Below are positions 25,872-33,188 of a stretch of DNA of 33,771 nt, one piece after another. The notes under the pieces are model-generated. The model was given only the letters and a program-made list of their open reading frames with translations. It was not told where the DNA came from and made no database searches. Source of the DNA: Promethearchaeota archaeon (GTDB lineage: Archaea; Asgardarchaeota; Lokiarchaeia; Sigyniarchaeales; SOKP01); NCBI GenBank assembly GCA_018238625.1, contig JABCSY010000044.1:1-33771 (forward strand). Reading direction: 5' to 3'. The position numbers and the translations under genes were made by a program. Every line of letters begins with the position of its first letter. Positions within the stretch are counted from its first letter, which is position 1.

Positions 25872-25895
25872 ATAAAAATAAAAAAAATAAAAAAA
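25872..25895 (-). terminator. U-rich terminator of the ABC export operon
   Basis: On the minus strand, three T-runs separated by single A residues follow the stop of the last operon gene (25921) by about 25 bases. Confidence 0.45.
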
Positions 25896-25920
25896 TGGTA
25901 AATACTTGGATTGATTTTAT

Positions 25921-26886
25921 TTAATCTCTTGAAGTCTTCTTTTTATAGATGATATATGCTACAAATCCAATTACACTTATTGTTATTACTATTAAAATAA
26001 TATTTAAAACGTAATTTTCATTACCGGTACTTTTTATGGCATAGATAATATTACTATCAACATCTTTAACAACAAATGATAATTGGGTCCCTTTAGCACC
26101 GTAAGTTATTTCAACAGTATAATTTGCTTCGCCAATTCTTTCAATAGTAAGAATGTTATTATTAACTGTAGCGTTTTCACATCCAAGCTCGTCAATTAGA
26201 ATTGTTAAATATTCATTAGCAGGAAGTGCTACACCAAATCCACTAAAGATTAGCTGCCATAAAAACTCGTCGCCAGTTATATTAGAAAATTGAATTTTTA
26301 TAAATGGTGGTATACTTGGATCGTTCTGTATGTCCTCTACTAGATGGTTGTAGTCGTCTAGCATTTTCCAATAGTCTCCCGGATTCTGAAATATTAAAAT
26401 TGGATCTTGTGCGTTACTTGGACTTTCTTCAAAATTTATAGTTGTAAAATTCCAATAGGAACGTACTCCAAACCATAAATTAAAAGTATTTGTATAATTG
26501 TTGTTTATTTCAGTTTCATTATATCCTAATTCTGCTATAGCCATTAATAAAGGTATTTGACTTTTCTGAAGAATAACTGAATATAAAACATCATAAAATT
26601 CCCACGACGAATAACTCCAGCCTAAAGTTGTATATTTACTCTGGGCGTCGGTCATATTAGCTTCTCCTTCAAACCAATCAGTAGGCGTGGAGGATGCATT
26701 TACTGTAGTATGCCACGCATCCTCTTCGTATTGTGTTATAGAAAAATATTCCGTCTCTTTTATTAAAGCCACTTGGTAAGTCGATGCAACAACTACCGTT
26801 GAATAAATACCTATCAAAAACATTCCTAACAAAGAAAGACTTAGCAATATCGTTTTTGTTCTGTTTTTTCTCTTTAATTTTAACAT
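25921..26886 (-). CDS. Cell-surface protein with N-terminal signal helix and C-terminal anchor
   Basis: I do not recognise a family. The 321 residues start with a basic N-terminus and a hydrophobic helix (about 13-35, ILLSLSLLGMFLIGIYSTVV), followed by a long outer domain rich in Tyr, Trp, Asn and Thr with many N-x-S/T sequons (NASSTPTDW, NETEINNNYTNTF, NATVNNN). A C-terminal helix (about 292-312, VLNIILIVITISVIGFVAYI) and a KKKTSRD tail place that end in the cytoplasm. It is the last gene of an ABC operon, 35 bases after the permease, with a good GAGGT ribosome binding site eight bases before its ATG. It may be a partner or substrate-handling subunit of the exporter. Confidence 0.7.
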   Translation of the reverse strand: MLKLKRKNRTKTILLSLSLLGMFLIGIYSTVVVASTYQVALIKETEYFSITQYEEDAWHTTVNASSTPTDWFEGEANMTDAQSKYTTLGWSYSSWEFYDVLYSVILQKSQIPLLMAIAELGYNETEINNNYTNTFNLWFGVRSYWNFTTINFEESPSNAQDPILIFQNPGDYWKMLDDYNHLVEDIQNDPSIPPFIKIQFSNITGDEFLWQLIFSGFGVALPANEYLTILIDELGCENATVNNNILTIERIGEANYTVEITYGAKGTQLSFVVKDVDSNIIYAIKSTGNENYVLNIILIVITISVIGFVAYIIYKKKTSRD

Positions 26887-26921
26887 TTAATAATACCTCA
26901 TCGTTTTTTTATTACATACTC

Positions 26922-27776
26922 CTATAATTGTTTTCGTTTGAATAGTACCATAGCGATTCCTAAACATATTACCGTATATGATAACATAACAATAATTCCA
27001 GTTTCAATAGATGGTGTTAACCACCTTCTTACTGCCCAATCTGGACCTGGCATACCTCCATTACCCCCGCCATCTGTATATCTATCAACGATTTCTGTCG
27101 GGAAATCTTGTTCCAAAATATAAGAAATTAACTTTGATATATGATCCAAGGAATAAACCGGTTCAAAATCGGGTTCTATTAAAATCACCAACATGTCAAC
27201 CATCCGAAGAACAATTAAAAATATCATTATACAAGCTATTATGGTCATGTTAACATTTTTCATAAAAGAACTAAATAATGTTACAAAACTACTTATAGCT
27301 AAAACATATAAAAATGAAACTCCGAGACTATAGAAAAATCTAATATTTAGTGGCCCCCCATAATAGTACATGCCAAGAAATCCAAGTGTAAGGTAAAATA
27401 CTCCCGTAACAACATAAACCATAGTTAAATTTCCTAAAAATTTCCCTAAAACTAATTTATATTTGTTAATTATAGGAAATACAATATGTCCCGTTTTATA
27501 ACTATATTCAGAACATATTATTCCTCCAAAAAAGAAACAAACCGCAAAAATAAGAATAAAAGTTAAAAACATAAATCCTTGTTGGAAATAGTCTGCTTGA
27601 GTTGGAGGAAGTGGATTATCAGGAATTAAAACGAAAGGTAAATAACTTAACAGTAACACAAAAACTACAGAAAGCGCTATAAAAAAAACAAGCTTTTTCC
27701 AATTCTTCTTAAGTTGGAAAGAATATGTGTTAAATATTGGTTTTATATCTACATACATTTCATTTAATGCTTGCAT
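26922..27776 (-). CDS. ABC-2-type transporter permease
   Basis: A 284-residue membrane protein with six predicted helices: near 29-50, 65-90, 108-132, 142-165, 170-195 and 257-278. The layout of a cytoplasmic N-terminus, a first helix pair, the conserved SYKTGHIVFPIINKYKLVLGK segment between helices 2 and 3, and a large outer loop before the last helix matches ABC-2 permeases such as those paired with NatA/CcmA-like ATPases. The outer loop contains DGGGNGGMPGPDW, an unusual Gly-rich insert. Its start follows the ATPase stop by six bases, and its ribosome binding site lies inside the ATPase gene, so the two are translationally coupled. Confidence 0.85.
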   Translation of the reverse strand: MQALNEMYVDIKPIFNTYSFQLKKNWKKLVFFIALSVVFVLLLSYLPFVLIPDNPLPPTQADYFQQGFMFLTFILIFAVCFFFGGIICSEYSYKTGHIVFPIINKYKLVLGKFLGNLTMVYVVTGVFYLTLGFLGMYYYGGPLNIRFFYSLGVSFLYVLAISSFVTLFSSFMKNVNMTIIACIMIFLIVLRMVDMLVILIEPDFEPVYSLDHISKLISYILEQDFPTEIVDRYTDGGGNGGMPGPDWAVRRWLTPSIETGIIVMLSYTVICLGIAMVLFKRKQL

Positions 27777-27782
27777 TTTTTT

Positions 27783-28889
27783 TTACCTCCTATTATTTGA
27801 AGTTATTTTTGGTCTTTCATCTTTTATCATTTCTGAATATATTCGCTCTAATCGAGAAGTTTTTGGTCGACTAAATGATACTACGCTGAAATCTGACTTA
27901 AATTCCGTAATTAGTATTTCTAATATTTCTGCTCTTGCTCTTTTCTTACCATTGTAATAAAAAATAATTGTTTTTTTATCTGAATCGTACTTTATTGGAA
28001 TCTTCGATATATCTGGATCAAAGTCTTTCTCTAGATACATTTCGAGTTTTTCATAGAGCTTTCTTATTAAGCTTTCACGATTCTCTGGAGGAATTGGGTC
28101 GAGCAACTTACAATCTATTTCTTTTGTTTTTAAACCCTTTTCTAAATTTTCTATTGTATCAAAAGCAATAATTTTTCCATGGTTAATCAACGCAATTTTG
28201 TCGCAGACTTCAGATATTTCATGTAACATATGAGATGCTACAAAAATAGACTTTCCTTGATTTTGGAGCTCTCTAATAAACTTTCTTATTTCTATTCGAG
28301 CTTTGGGATCTAAACCCGTTTGAGGTTCGTCTAAAACTACGATTTGTGGATCAACGAGTATTGATTGAATAATTCCTAATTTTTGCCTCATTCCTTTGGA
28401 AAAAGTTTTAACTTTTTTATGTTTCCAATCAGATAGATTAAATAATTCTAGAAGTTCATCTATTCTTTCATTGATTTTATCCCTAGGATAATTCTGAGAT
28501 TTGCCAAAATATTTTAATAGTTGATTTGCTGTCATGTCTTTATAAAAAAAGGGAACATCGATCAAAAACCCTCTACGAACGATATTTTTAGAATTACTAC
28601 TAAGATTCTGCAGTTCTCCTTGTAAATTTTCAATTAATATTCTTCCTGATGATGGTCTTAATAGCTTTGCTATCATTTTGATCGTTGTGGTTTTTCCCGC
28701 TCCATTTGGGCCAACAAGCCCTATAGTTTCACCCGCAAACACTTCTAAATTGATATTGTTAACCGCATAAAAGTCTCCAAATTTCTTACTTAGATTTTCT
28801 AATTTGATTATAGTTTTCGTTTCTTTCTTAGGTTGAGATTTAGAAATTGCTATCATTTCTACTTCTTTCTTTTCTTCTAGTTTAATCAT
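27783..28889 (-). CDS. ABC transporter ATP-binding protein (export type)
   Basis: Powers export through the ABC-2 permease encoded next. Walker A is GPNGAGKTT (residues 60-68). The signature motif is the variant FSKGMRQKLG typical of CcmA/NatA-type export ATPases. Walker B and D-loop are VVLDEPQTGLDP, and the switch His is in IFVASHMLHEI. The nucleotide domain ends near 250. The remaining 110 residues form an extra C-terminal domain with a strand-rich part (KIPIKYDSDKKTIIFYY), as in many DrrA/NatA-like proteins. The last codons are AGG AGG TAA, so the two Arg codons also form the ribosome binding site of the permease. First gene of a three-gene operon. Confidence 0.93.
   Translation of the reverse strand: MIKLEEKKEVEMIAISKSQPKKETKTIIKLENLSKKFGDFYAVNNINLEVFAGETIGLVGPNGAGKTTTIKMIAKLLRPSSGRILIENLQGELQNLSSNSKNIVRRGFLIDVPFFYKDMTANQLLKYFGKSQNYPRDKINERIDELLELFNLSDWKHKKVKTFSKGMRQKLGIIQSILVDPQIVVLDEPQTGLDPKARIEIRKFIRELQNQGKSIFVASHMLHEISEVCDKIALINHGKIIAFDTIENLEKGLKTKEIDCKLLDPIPPENRESLIRKLYEKLEMYLEKDFDPDISKIPIKYDSDKKTIIFYYNGKKRARAEILEILITEFKSDFSVVSFSRPKTSRLERIYSEMIKDERPKITSNNRR
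27785..27791 (-). promoter_or_regulatory. Shine-Dalgarno sequence of the permease inside the ATPase gene
   Basis: On the minus strand AGGAGGT lies eight bases before the permease ATG. It is formed by the last two Arg codons and the first base of the ATPase stop codon. Translation of the two subunits should be coupled. Confidence 0.7.
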
Positions 28890-29138
28890 TTTTTTTTACA
28901 CTTCTTTGTTTTACATCTTTTTTAATTAAATTATAGTTTTTTTATACATAATCTGATTTCAAAAATTCTTTTATGAATAAAAAACTCAGTTCAATATTCA
29001 TTATATACATTTTATTATATATAAATCTTTTTATCATAATAATTATTAGATTCAGAAATGCAAATGTATAAATATCTATTAAATTATATTTTTTATTAAG
29101 AAAAGAATATAATGTAAAAAATGATTTTATAGTTTAAT

Positions 29139-29148
29139 GTATAAATTT
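29139..29148 (+). promoter_or_regulatory. TATA-like box for the two-component genes
   Basis: GTATAAATTT lies about 38-47 bases before the ATG at 29186. The whole 285-base gap on either side (28890-29173) is extremely AT-rich; apart from divergent promoters I see nothing else in it. Confidence 0.35.
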
Positions 29149-29185
29149 TTATTAATATATTTTTTAAAAAAATTTGGTGCTAATT

Positions 29186-30022
29186 ATGAGTAATAAAGAA
29201 ACTAAAACAGAAGAGATGGAAAAATATGAAGAAGAAACAGGAAAAAAAGCTATTTGGCGAGGAATTATCACTGATGGTTTTAAAAAATGGCAAAAAGGAG
29301 AAAAAGTCTACATTGAGGATAAAGAAAGAATAAATGTTTTAATTTCGGAAGAAAGAAAGAATAATTGGTTGGAATTTACCAAAGAAAACGATATAGCTAC
29401 TATTTCTAAGTTAGTAAGAGCATCTGTCGAATTTTATATGGATTCAAAATCAAAAACTGATCAAATAAACGAATTCTTAAACTCTTCTCATCATTTAAAA
29501 GAAGAATTAAGTTCTATTAAAGGATTTTCTCAAATGCTAATGGAAGAATACAAAGATGAGTTAAGTTGGGATGTGTTATTAAAGATTAAAGAGATTTTCG
29601 ATAAAAGCATAAATATTGAAAACATTATTAACAATATTTTAAATGTAGATTATATTGAAAAAGAAAAATATGATGTCTTGATAGTTGATGACGACGATTC
29701 TACCATTTTTCTAATATCAGAATTTTTTAAGAAGAAAGGTTATTCTTATAGAGAAACTGCTTTAGGAAATCGAGCACTTGAAATATTACAAAAATCAATT
29801 CCAAAATTAATCTTATTAGATGTACTTTTACCTGATAGCAGTGGATATGATATATGCAAGATAATTAAAACTAATAAAAAATTAAAAAATATTCCTGTTT
29901 TTTACATAACTGCCGTACCGGAAACTGAAGTCTACGAGAAAACAAAAGAATCAGGGGCAAATGGCTACTTTTTAAAACCATTTGATATGTTAAAATTTAA
30001 ACCTTTATTGGAGTATTTATAA
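29186..30022 (+). CDS. RHH-DHp-receiver signalling protein (response regulator)
   Basis: 278 residues from the ATG at 29186; a TTG four codons earlier is less likely. Numbering below counts from that TTG. The parts are: residues 52-90, a ribbon-helix-helix-like segment (RINVLISEERKNNW then TISKLVRASVEFYM); about 100-157, a histidine-kinase dimerisation-like helix pair with SSHHLKEELSSIKGFSQML, where the usual SHELRTPL has lost its Pro; 166-282, a complete receiver domain with acidic D172-D175, phosphoacceptor D216 in LLDVLLPDSSG, T246 and K268 in FLKP. No ATPase domain is present. The receiver should be phosphorylated by the kinase encoded 60 bases downstream. RHH suggests DNA binding; the dimerisation helices may hold the dimer or relay phosphate. 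Confidence 0.85.
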   Translation: MSNKETKTEEMEKYEEETGKKAIWRGIITDGFKKWQKGEKVYIEDKERINVLISEERKNNWLEFTKENDIATISKLVRASVEFYMDSKSKTDQINEFLNSSHHLKEELSSIKGFSQMLMEEYKDELSWDVLLKIKEIFDKSINIENIINNILNVDYIEKEKYDVLIVDDDDSTIFLISEFFKKKGYSYRETALGNRALEILQKSIPKLILLDVLLPDSSGYDICKIIKTNKKLKNIPVFYITAVPETEVYEKTKESGANGYFLKPFDMLKFKPLLEYL

Positions 30023-30082
30023 ATAAACTTTTCACTTACAAACAAATAAAATAAATAAAAAATAAAATCAAAAGGAATTTGA

Positions 30083-31525
30083 ATGATTTTTCAAATATTT
30101 GTTAATGATCCAGATTTTGTAGGATTTATGGATATACTCCTTGTAATAGCATTTATTATAGGAATTTGTATTACTCTTACAATTTTTCTAAGAAAAAGAA
30201 CATCCTCAAACCTTATACAAGTTATATTAATGGTTATCGGCTTCATACTCTCTCTATTTGAAGCCTTTGGACTTTCTATATTTTGGGGGAGAATAAGTGC
30301 TGTCATAATCTCAATCCTATCTGTCTTTTATATAATAAAGAAATCAAAACAAAAATTACAAAGATTAAACAGAGAATTAGAACAAAAAGTAGAAGAAAGA
30401 ACTCAAGAACTTAAAGAATCTGAAAAAAATTATCGTACTCTCGTAAATAATGTTATTGACGTAATCTTTGAAATAAATTTAGAAGGGAAATTTACTTATA
30501 TTAGCCCTCAAGTGAAGACTCTTTTCGGTTATCAACCAGAAGAAATGATTGATTACAAAATATATAATTTTATTCATCAAGAAGATTTAATGAATGTAAA
30601 AAAAGCTTTTAGAAACGATACTGATACGGGATTAAACCTATATATAGAGTGTAGGATGTCTATTATTGATGGTAATTATATTTTGGTTTCTGTGAGAGGA
30701 AGTTTAGTAAAGAAAGATAATATCGTTAAAATAGTAGGTGTAATAAGAGATATTACAGAACAGAAGAAAGCTGAGAATATGATTAGAGAACAAATTGAAA
30801 AATTAAAAGAGATCGATCAAATTAAAAGTGACCTTATAAGAAGAGCTTCCCACGAATTAAAAACTCCATTAATTGGCGTTTTGAGTTCTTCCCAATATCT
30901 TTTAGAATCTTGCAATGAAGAAATGAGCGAGAATGTTATTAAATTTGTTAAAAGAATATACAGAGGCGGGGATAGGTTAAAAAAGTTAACAAATAATTTA
31001 GTTGATGCTTTTGATATAGAATCTAAAGGATTGATATTGAAAAAAGAAAAAGTAGATATTGTGAAAGTTATAAAAGATTGTGCTAATGATTTAATCTTTT
31101 TATTAAAGGAAAGACAGCTTCTTTTAAAGAATGATCTAATAGGAAGTTACTACATAGAAGTAGATGAGATAAGAATTGAGCAAGTGATTTTAAATCTTTT
31201 ATCAAATGCTATAAAAAATACACCTCCAAATGGGATTATTTATATTAACTTAGAAAAAGATGAGGATTTTGTTGATATAATTATCAGAGATACAGGTGTT
31301 GGCTTTACTGAAGATGAAAAAGAGCTAATCTTTAAAAAGTTTGGAAAAATTGAGAGAACTATTTTAGGTAAAGACGTAAATATTGAAGGATCTGGTCTTG
31401 GACTTTTTATTTCAAAAGAAATTGTAGATTTGCATGGAGGAAAAATAATTTTAGAATCAGAAGGAAGAAATAAGGGGTCTTCTTTTGTTATAAAACTTCC
31501 CAATATAAAAAGAAATAGAAATTAG
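30083..31525 (+). CDS. Membrane PAS-domain sensor histidine kinase
   Basis: 480 residues. Three N-terminal membrane helices (about 10-36, 44-70 and 73-90) have very short outer loops. A coiled linker follows (LQRLNRELEQKVEERTQELK), then a PAS domain (about 115-235) with FEINLEGKFTYISPQ and the GVIRDITEQKKAE ending. The dimerisation domain has the phosphoacceptor His in RASHELKTPLIG (H257). The ATPase domain has NLLSNAIKN (N box), DTGVGF (G1), FKKFGKIE (F box) and GSGLGLFISKEIVDLHGGKI (G2). All kinase motifs are intact. AAAGGA seven bases before the ATG is a good ribosome binding site. Co-directional with the RHH-receiver gene upstream, with 60 bases between, so they are probably one transcript and a cognate pair. 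Confidence 0.95.
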   Translation: MIFQIFVNDPDFVGFMDILLVIAFIIGICITLTIFLRKRTSSNLIQVILMVIGFILSLFEAFGLSIFWGRISAVIISILSVFYIIKKSKQKLQRLNRELEQKVEERTQELKESEKNYRTLVNNVIDVIFEINLEGKFTYISPQVKTLFGYQPEEMIDYKIYNFIHQEDLMNVKKAFRNDTDTGLNLYIECRMSIIDGNYILVSVRGSLVKKDNIVKIVGVIRDITEQKKAENMIREQIEKLKEIDQIKSDLIRRASHELKTPLIGVLSSSQYLLESCNEEMSENVIKFVKRIYRGGDRLKKLTNNLVDAFDIESKGLILKKEKVDIVKVIKDCANDLIFLLKERQLLLKNDLIGSYYIEVDEIRIEQVILNLLSNAIKNTPPNGIIYINLEKDEDFVDIIIRDTGVGFTEDEKELIFKKFGKIERTILGKDVNIEGSGLGLFISKEIVDLHGGKIILESEGRNKGSSFVIKLPNIKRNRN

Positions 31526-31570
31526 TATGAATAACAAAAGATTTTTTTAACCATTATTTTCACTCAATTA

Positions 31571-32233
31571 TCAGCTTTTTGTTCTTTTTCTATTAATAGC
31601 AATATATACGCTTCCCAAAACTATTCCTGCTGTAATTAGAATTGAGACGAATAAAGCATACCCTAAAATGCCGAGTGCATTGATATCTAGAAAGAAATAT
31701 AAATAATTGCCGGTAAATGTGCCATGTATAAAAATAAACACTAAATAACATAATGGATATATGATCCAATAGGGTAAGTAGTTCCATTTATATCTCAATT
31801 TAGTTTCAGTTAATATCCAATCGACTATAAATGCGATTGGGGTAATGTAGTGCAAAACAAGATTACTGAATGCTGCAAATCCAGTGGGTTGGTAAAAAGG
31901 GGCCAATAGAACTGCAAAGAAAATAAAAGTTATTGTGATATAGAGAGTAAAAGCGCCTTTGAGAGGTCCTGAAATTTTTTCAAGAGTTTCTGGTTTGTTA
32001 TGCCATAGAATTGCTAATGTAAGCCATATAGTAACTATCAAGTTTGTTTGCATGGTGAATGCTTTAAAGACATTAAACCATTCGAGAATTGGGCCATAAT
32101 ACAGGGCGTAATTAACTGCGCTAGCTATTAAAGTAAACCAGCTTAGTCCCGCAAAAAGTATACGGTAGATTAAAACAGTATTACTTGAAAGAGATATGTT
32201 TTTCATTTTTAGGTCTATCCATTTAATATTCAA
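31571..32233 (-). CDS. Pr6Pr-family (FAR-17a/AIG1-like) membrane protein
   Basis: 220 residues with six membrane helices. Helix 2 is preceded by FTMQTNLIVTIWLTLAILWH, and helix 4 contains NLVLHYITPIAFIVDWIL. These two segments, with the conserved Thr/Asn in the first and His in the second, are hallmarks of the Pr6Pr family. That family is related to AIG1/FAR-17a membrane hydrolases, which use Thr and His to cleave fatty-acid esters of hydroxy fatty acids. Whether this archaeal protein hydrolyses lipids is not known. An alternative start at M10 is possible. It is convergent with the histidine kinase, 45 bases apart, and apparently monocistronic. Confidence 0.75.
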   Translation of the reverse strand: MNIKWIDLKMKNISLSSNTVLIYRILFAGLSWFTLIASAVNYALYYGPILEWFNVFKAFTMQTNLIVTIWLTLAILWHNKPETLEKISGPLKGAFTLYITITFIFFAVLLAPFYQPTGFAAFSNLVLHYITPIAFIVDWILTETKLRYKWNYLPYWIIYPLCYLVFIFIHGTFTGNYLYFFLDINALGILGYALFVSILITAGIVLGSVYIAINRKRTKS

Positions 32234-32292
32234 TATATCATTTAAGGGGCGATTATAATTAAAACTATTACTTTTCTATCCATCAATCTATC

Positions 32293-32337
32293 GATCCTTC
32301 AAGTTATCATAGTAGACTCTAAATTTTTGCTTAAAAT
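32293..32337 (+). repeat. 44-bp direct repeat, copy B (upstream of the MNT/HEPN module)
   Basis: Copy B of the element at 25057-25100, in the same orientation, with one extra base in the variable centre and single mismatches in each conserved block. It lies 58 bases before the MNT start codon and ends next to a TATATAAG sequence that could be a promoter. Confidence 0.7.
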
Positions 32338-32395
32338 ATATAAGCATATATGTTTATTTGTATTATGAGATTTTAAGTATATTTTTGATAAATTT

Positions 32396-32758
32396 GTGAA
32401 TGTTTTGTCTTCCCTTAATGAAATTTTAAAGAGAATAGTCGCTCGGAAAAAATTATTACGAAGCTCATTAGATTCGTTAGTAATTCAGTTAAAAGATATT
32501 GGGGCAATTAAAATTGTTTTATTCGGTTCTTTTGCGCGAGATGAAGTTGATATTAATAGCGATATAGATTTATTTGTTATTATGCCACCGAATCGCTCGG
32601 GTAGAGAATGGACCAATTTAATATATGAGAAAATAGAAAGAAAAACATCTTCAGATATCATTGTTTTTAATCTAAACGAATATCATAAAGAATTATCTTC
32701 AAATTTATTTCTATCTAATATTAAAAAAACGGGTATTATCTTGTATGAAAAGACCTGA
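32396..32758 (+). CDS. MNT-type nucleotidyltransferase (MntA-like antitoxin)
   Basis: 120 residues, starting at GTG. The catalytic core VLFGSFARDEVDINSDIDLF has G44-S45, ten residues, then D56-x-D58. This is the GSX10DXD motif of minimal nucleotidyltransferases. In MntA/HepT (type VII) toxin-antitoxin pairs the enzyme transfers AMP from ATP to its HEPN partner and neutralises it. The protein is close to the usual MNT size and all visible catalytic residues are kept. It overlaps the HEPN gene by 14 bases, so the pair is co-translated. Confidence 0.9.
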   Translation: MNVLSSLNEILKRIVARKKLLRSSLDSLVIQLKDIGAIKIVLFGSFARDEVDINSDIDLFVIMPPNRSGREWTNLIYEKIERKTSSDIIVFNLNEYHKELSSNLFLSNIKKTGIILYEKT

Positions 32759-33161
32759 AAAAGAAGAAGCTATGCGATGGTTTACTCATGCCAAAGATGA
32801 ATTTATTGACGCTGACGAATTGAGAAAAAGGGGAAGGTTTTATCTCGCGTTATTTCATTTTCAGCAATCGGTAGATAAAGCAATTAAAGCATTTTTATAT
32901 TTAAATGTAAAATCTATTGAAGTATTTTTTACACATTCGATTAATGATCTTCTAAAGATTGCCATTGATATAGACACTGAATTTAATAAAGTTGTTTCAG
33001 TTAAAAAACTTGACCAGTATTATATTCCAACTCGTTATCCAAATGGGCTTCCAGGAGGTATTCCTTCAAGATATTACGATGATCCTAAAGAAGCAGAAGA
33101 TGCGATGTTACTCGCTAAAAAAGCCATTGAACTTATTGAAATGAAAATCAATCTAGAATAA
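32745..33161 (+). CDS. HEPN-domain protein (partner of the MNT)
   Basis: 138 residues, all-helical. AMRWFTHAKDEFIDADEL, FYLALFHFQQSVDKAIKAFL and LDQYYIPTRYPNGLPGGIPS follow the PF05168-type HEPN pattern: paired helices with a conserved His-Gln-Ser/Ala face and a final loop 'YipTRYPdg.pgg.P'. The C-terminal helix has no RX4-6H RNase motif, so ribonuclease activity like that of HepT is uncertain. The YIPTRYPN loop could be the site of nucleotidylation. It overlaps the MNT gene by 14 bases, and no ribosome binding site of its own is evident. Likely a toxin/antitoxin-like or nucleotide-signalling pair. Confidence 0.88.
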   Translation: MKRPEKEEAMRWFTHAKDEFIDADELRKRGRFYLALFHFQQSVDKAIKAFLYLNVKSIEVFFTHSINDLLKIAIDIDTEFNKVVSVKKLDQYYIPTRYPNGLPGGIPSRYYDDPKEAEDAMLLAKKAIELIEMKINLE

Positions 33162-33188
33162 AACAAAACTCGAGGTTTCTTTTACTAT

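Noticed and set aside
28890..29173. Search for CRISPR repeats or small RNAs in the AT-rich 285-base gap between the ABC operon and the two-component genes.
   Set aside because: Only poly-A/T and TATA-like sequence is seen, with no regular repeats, no GC-rich island and no ORF.
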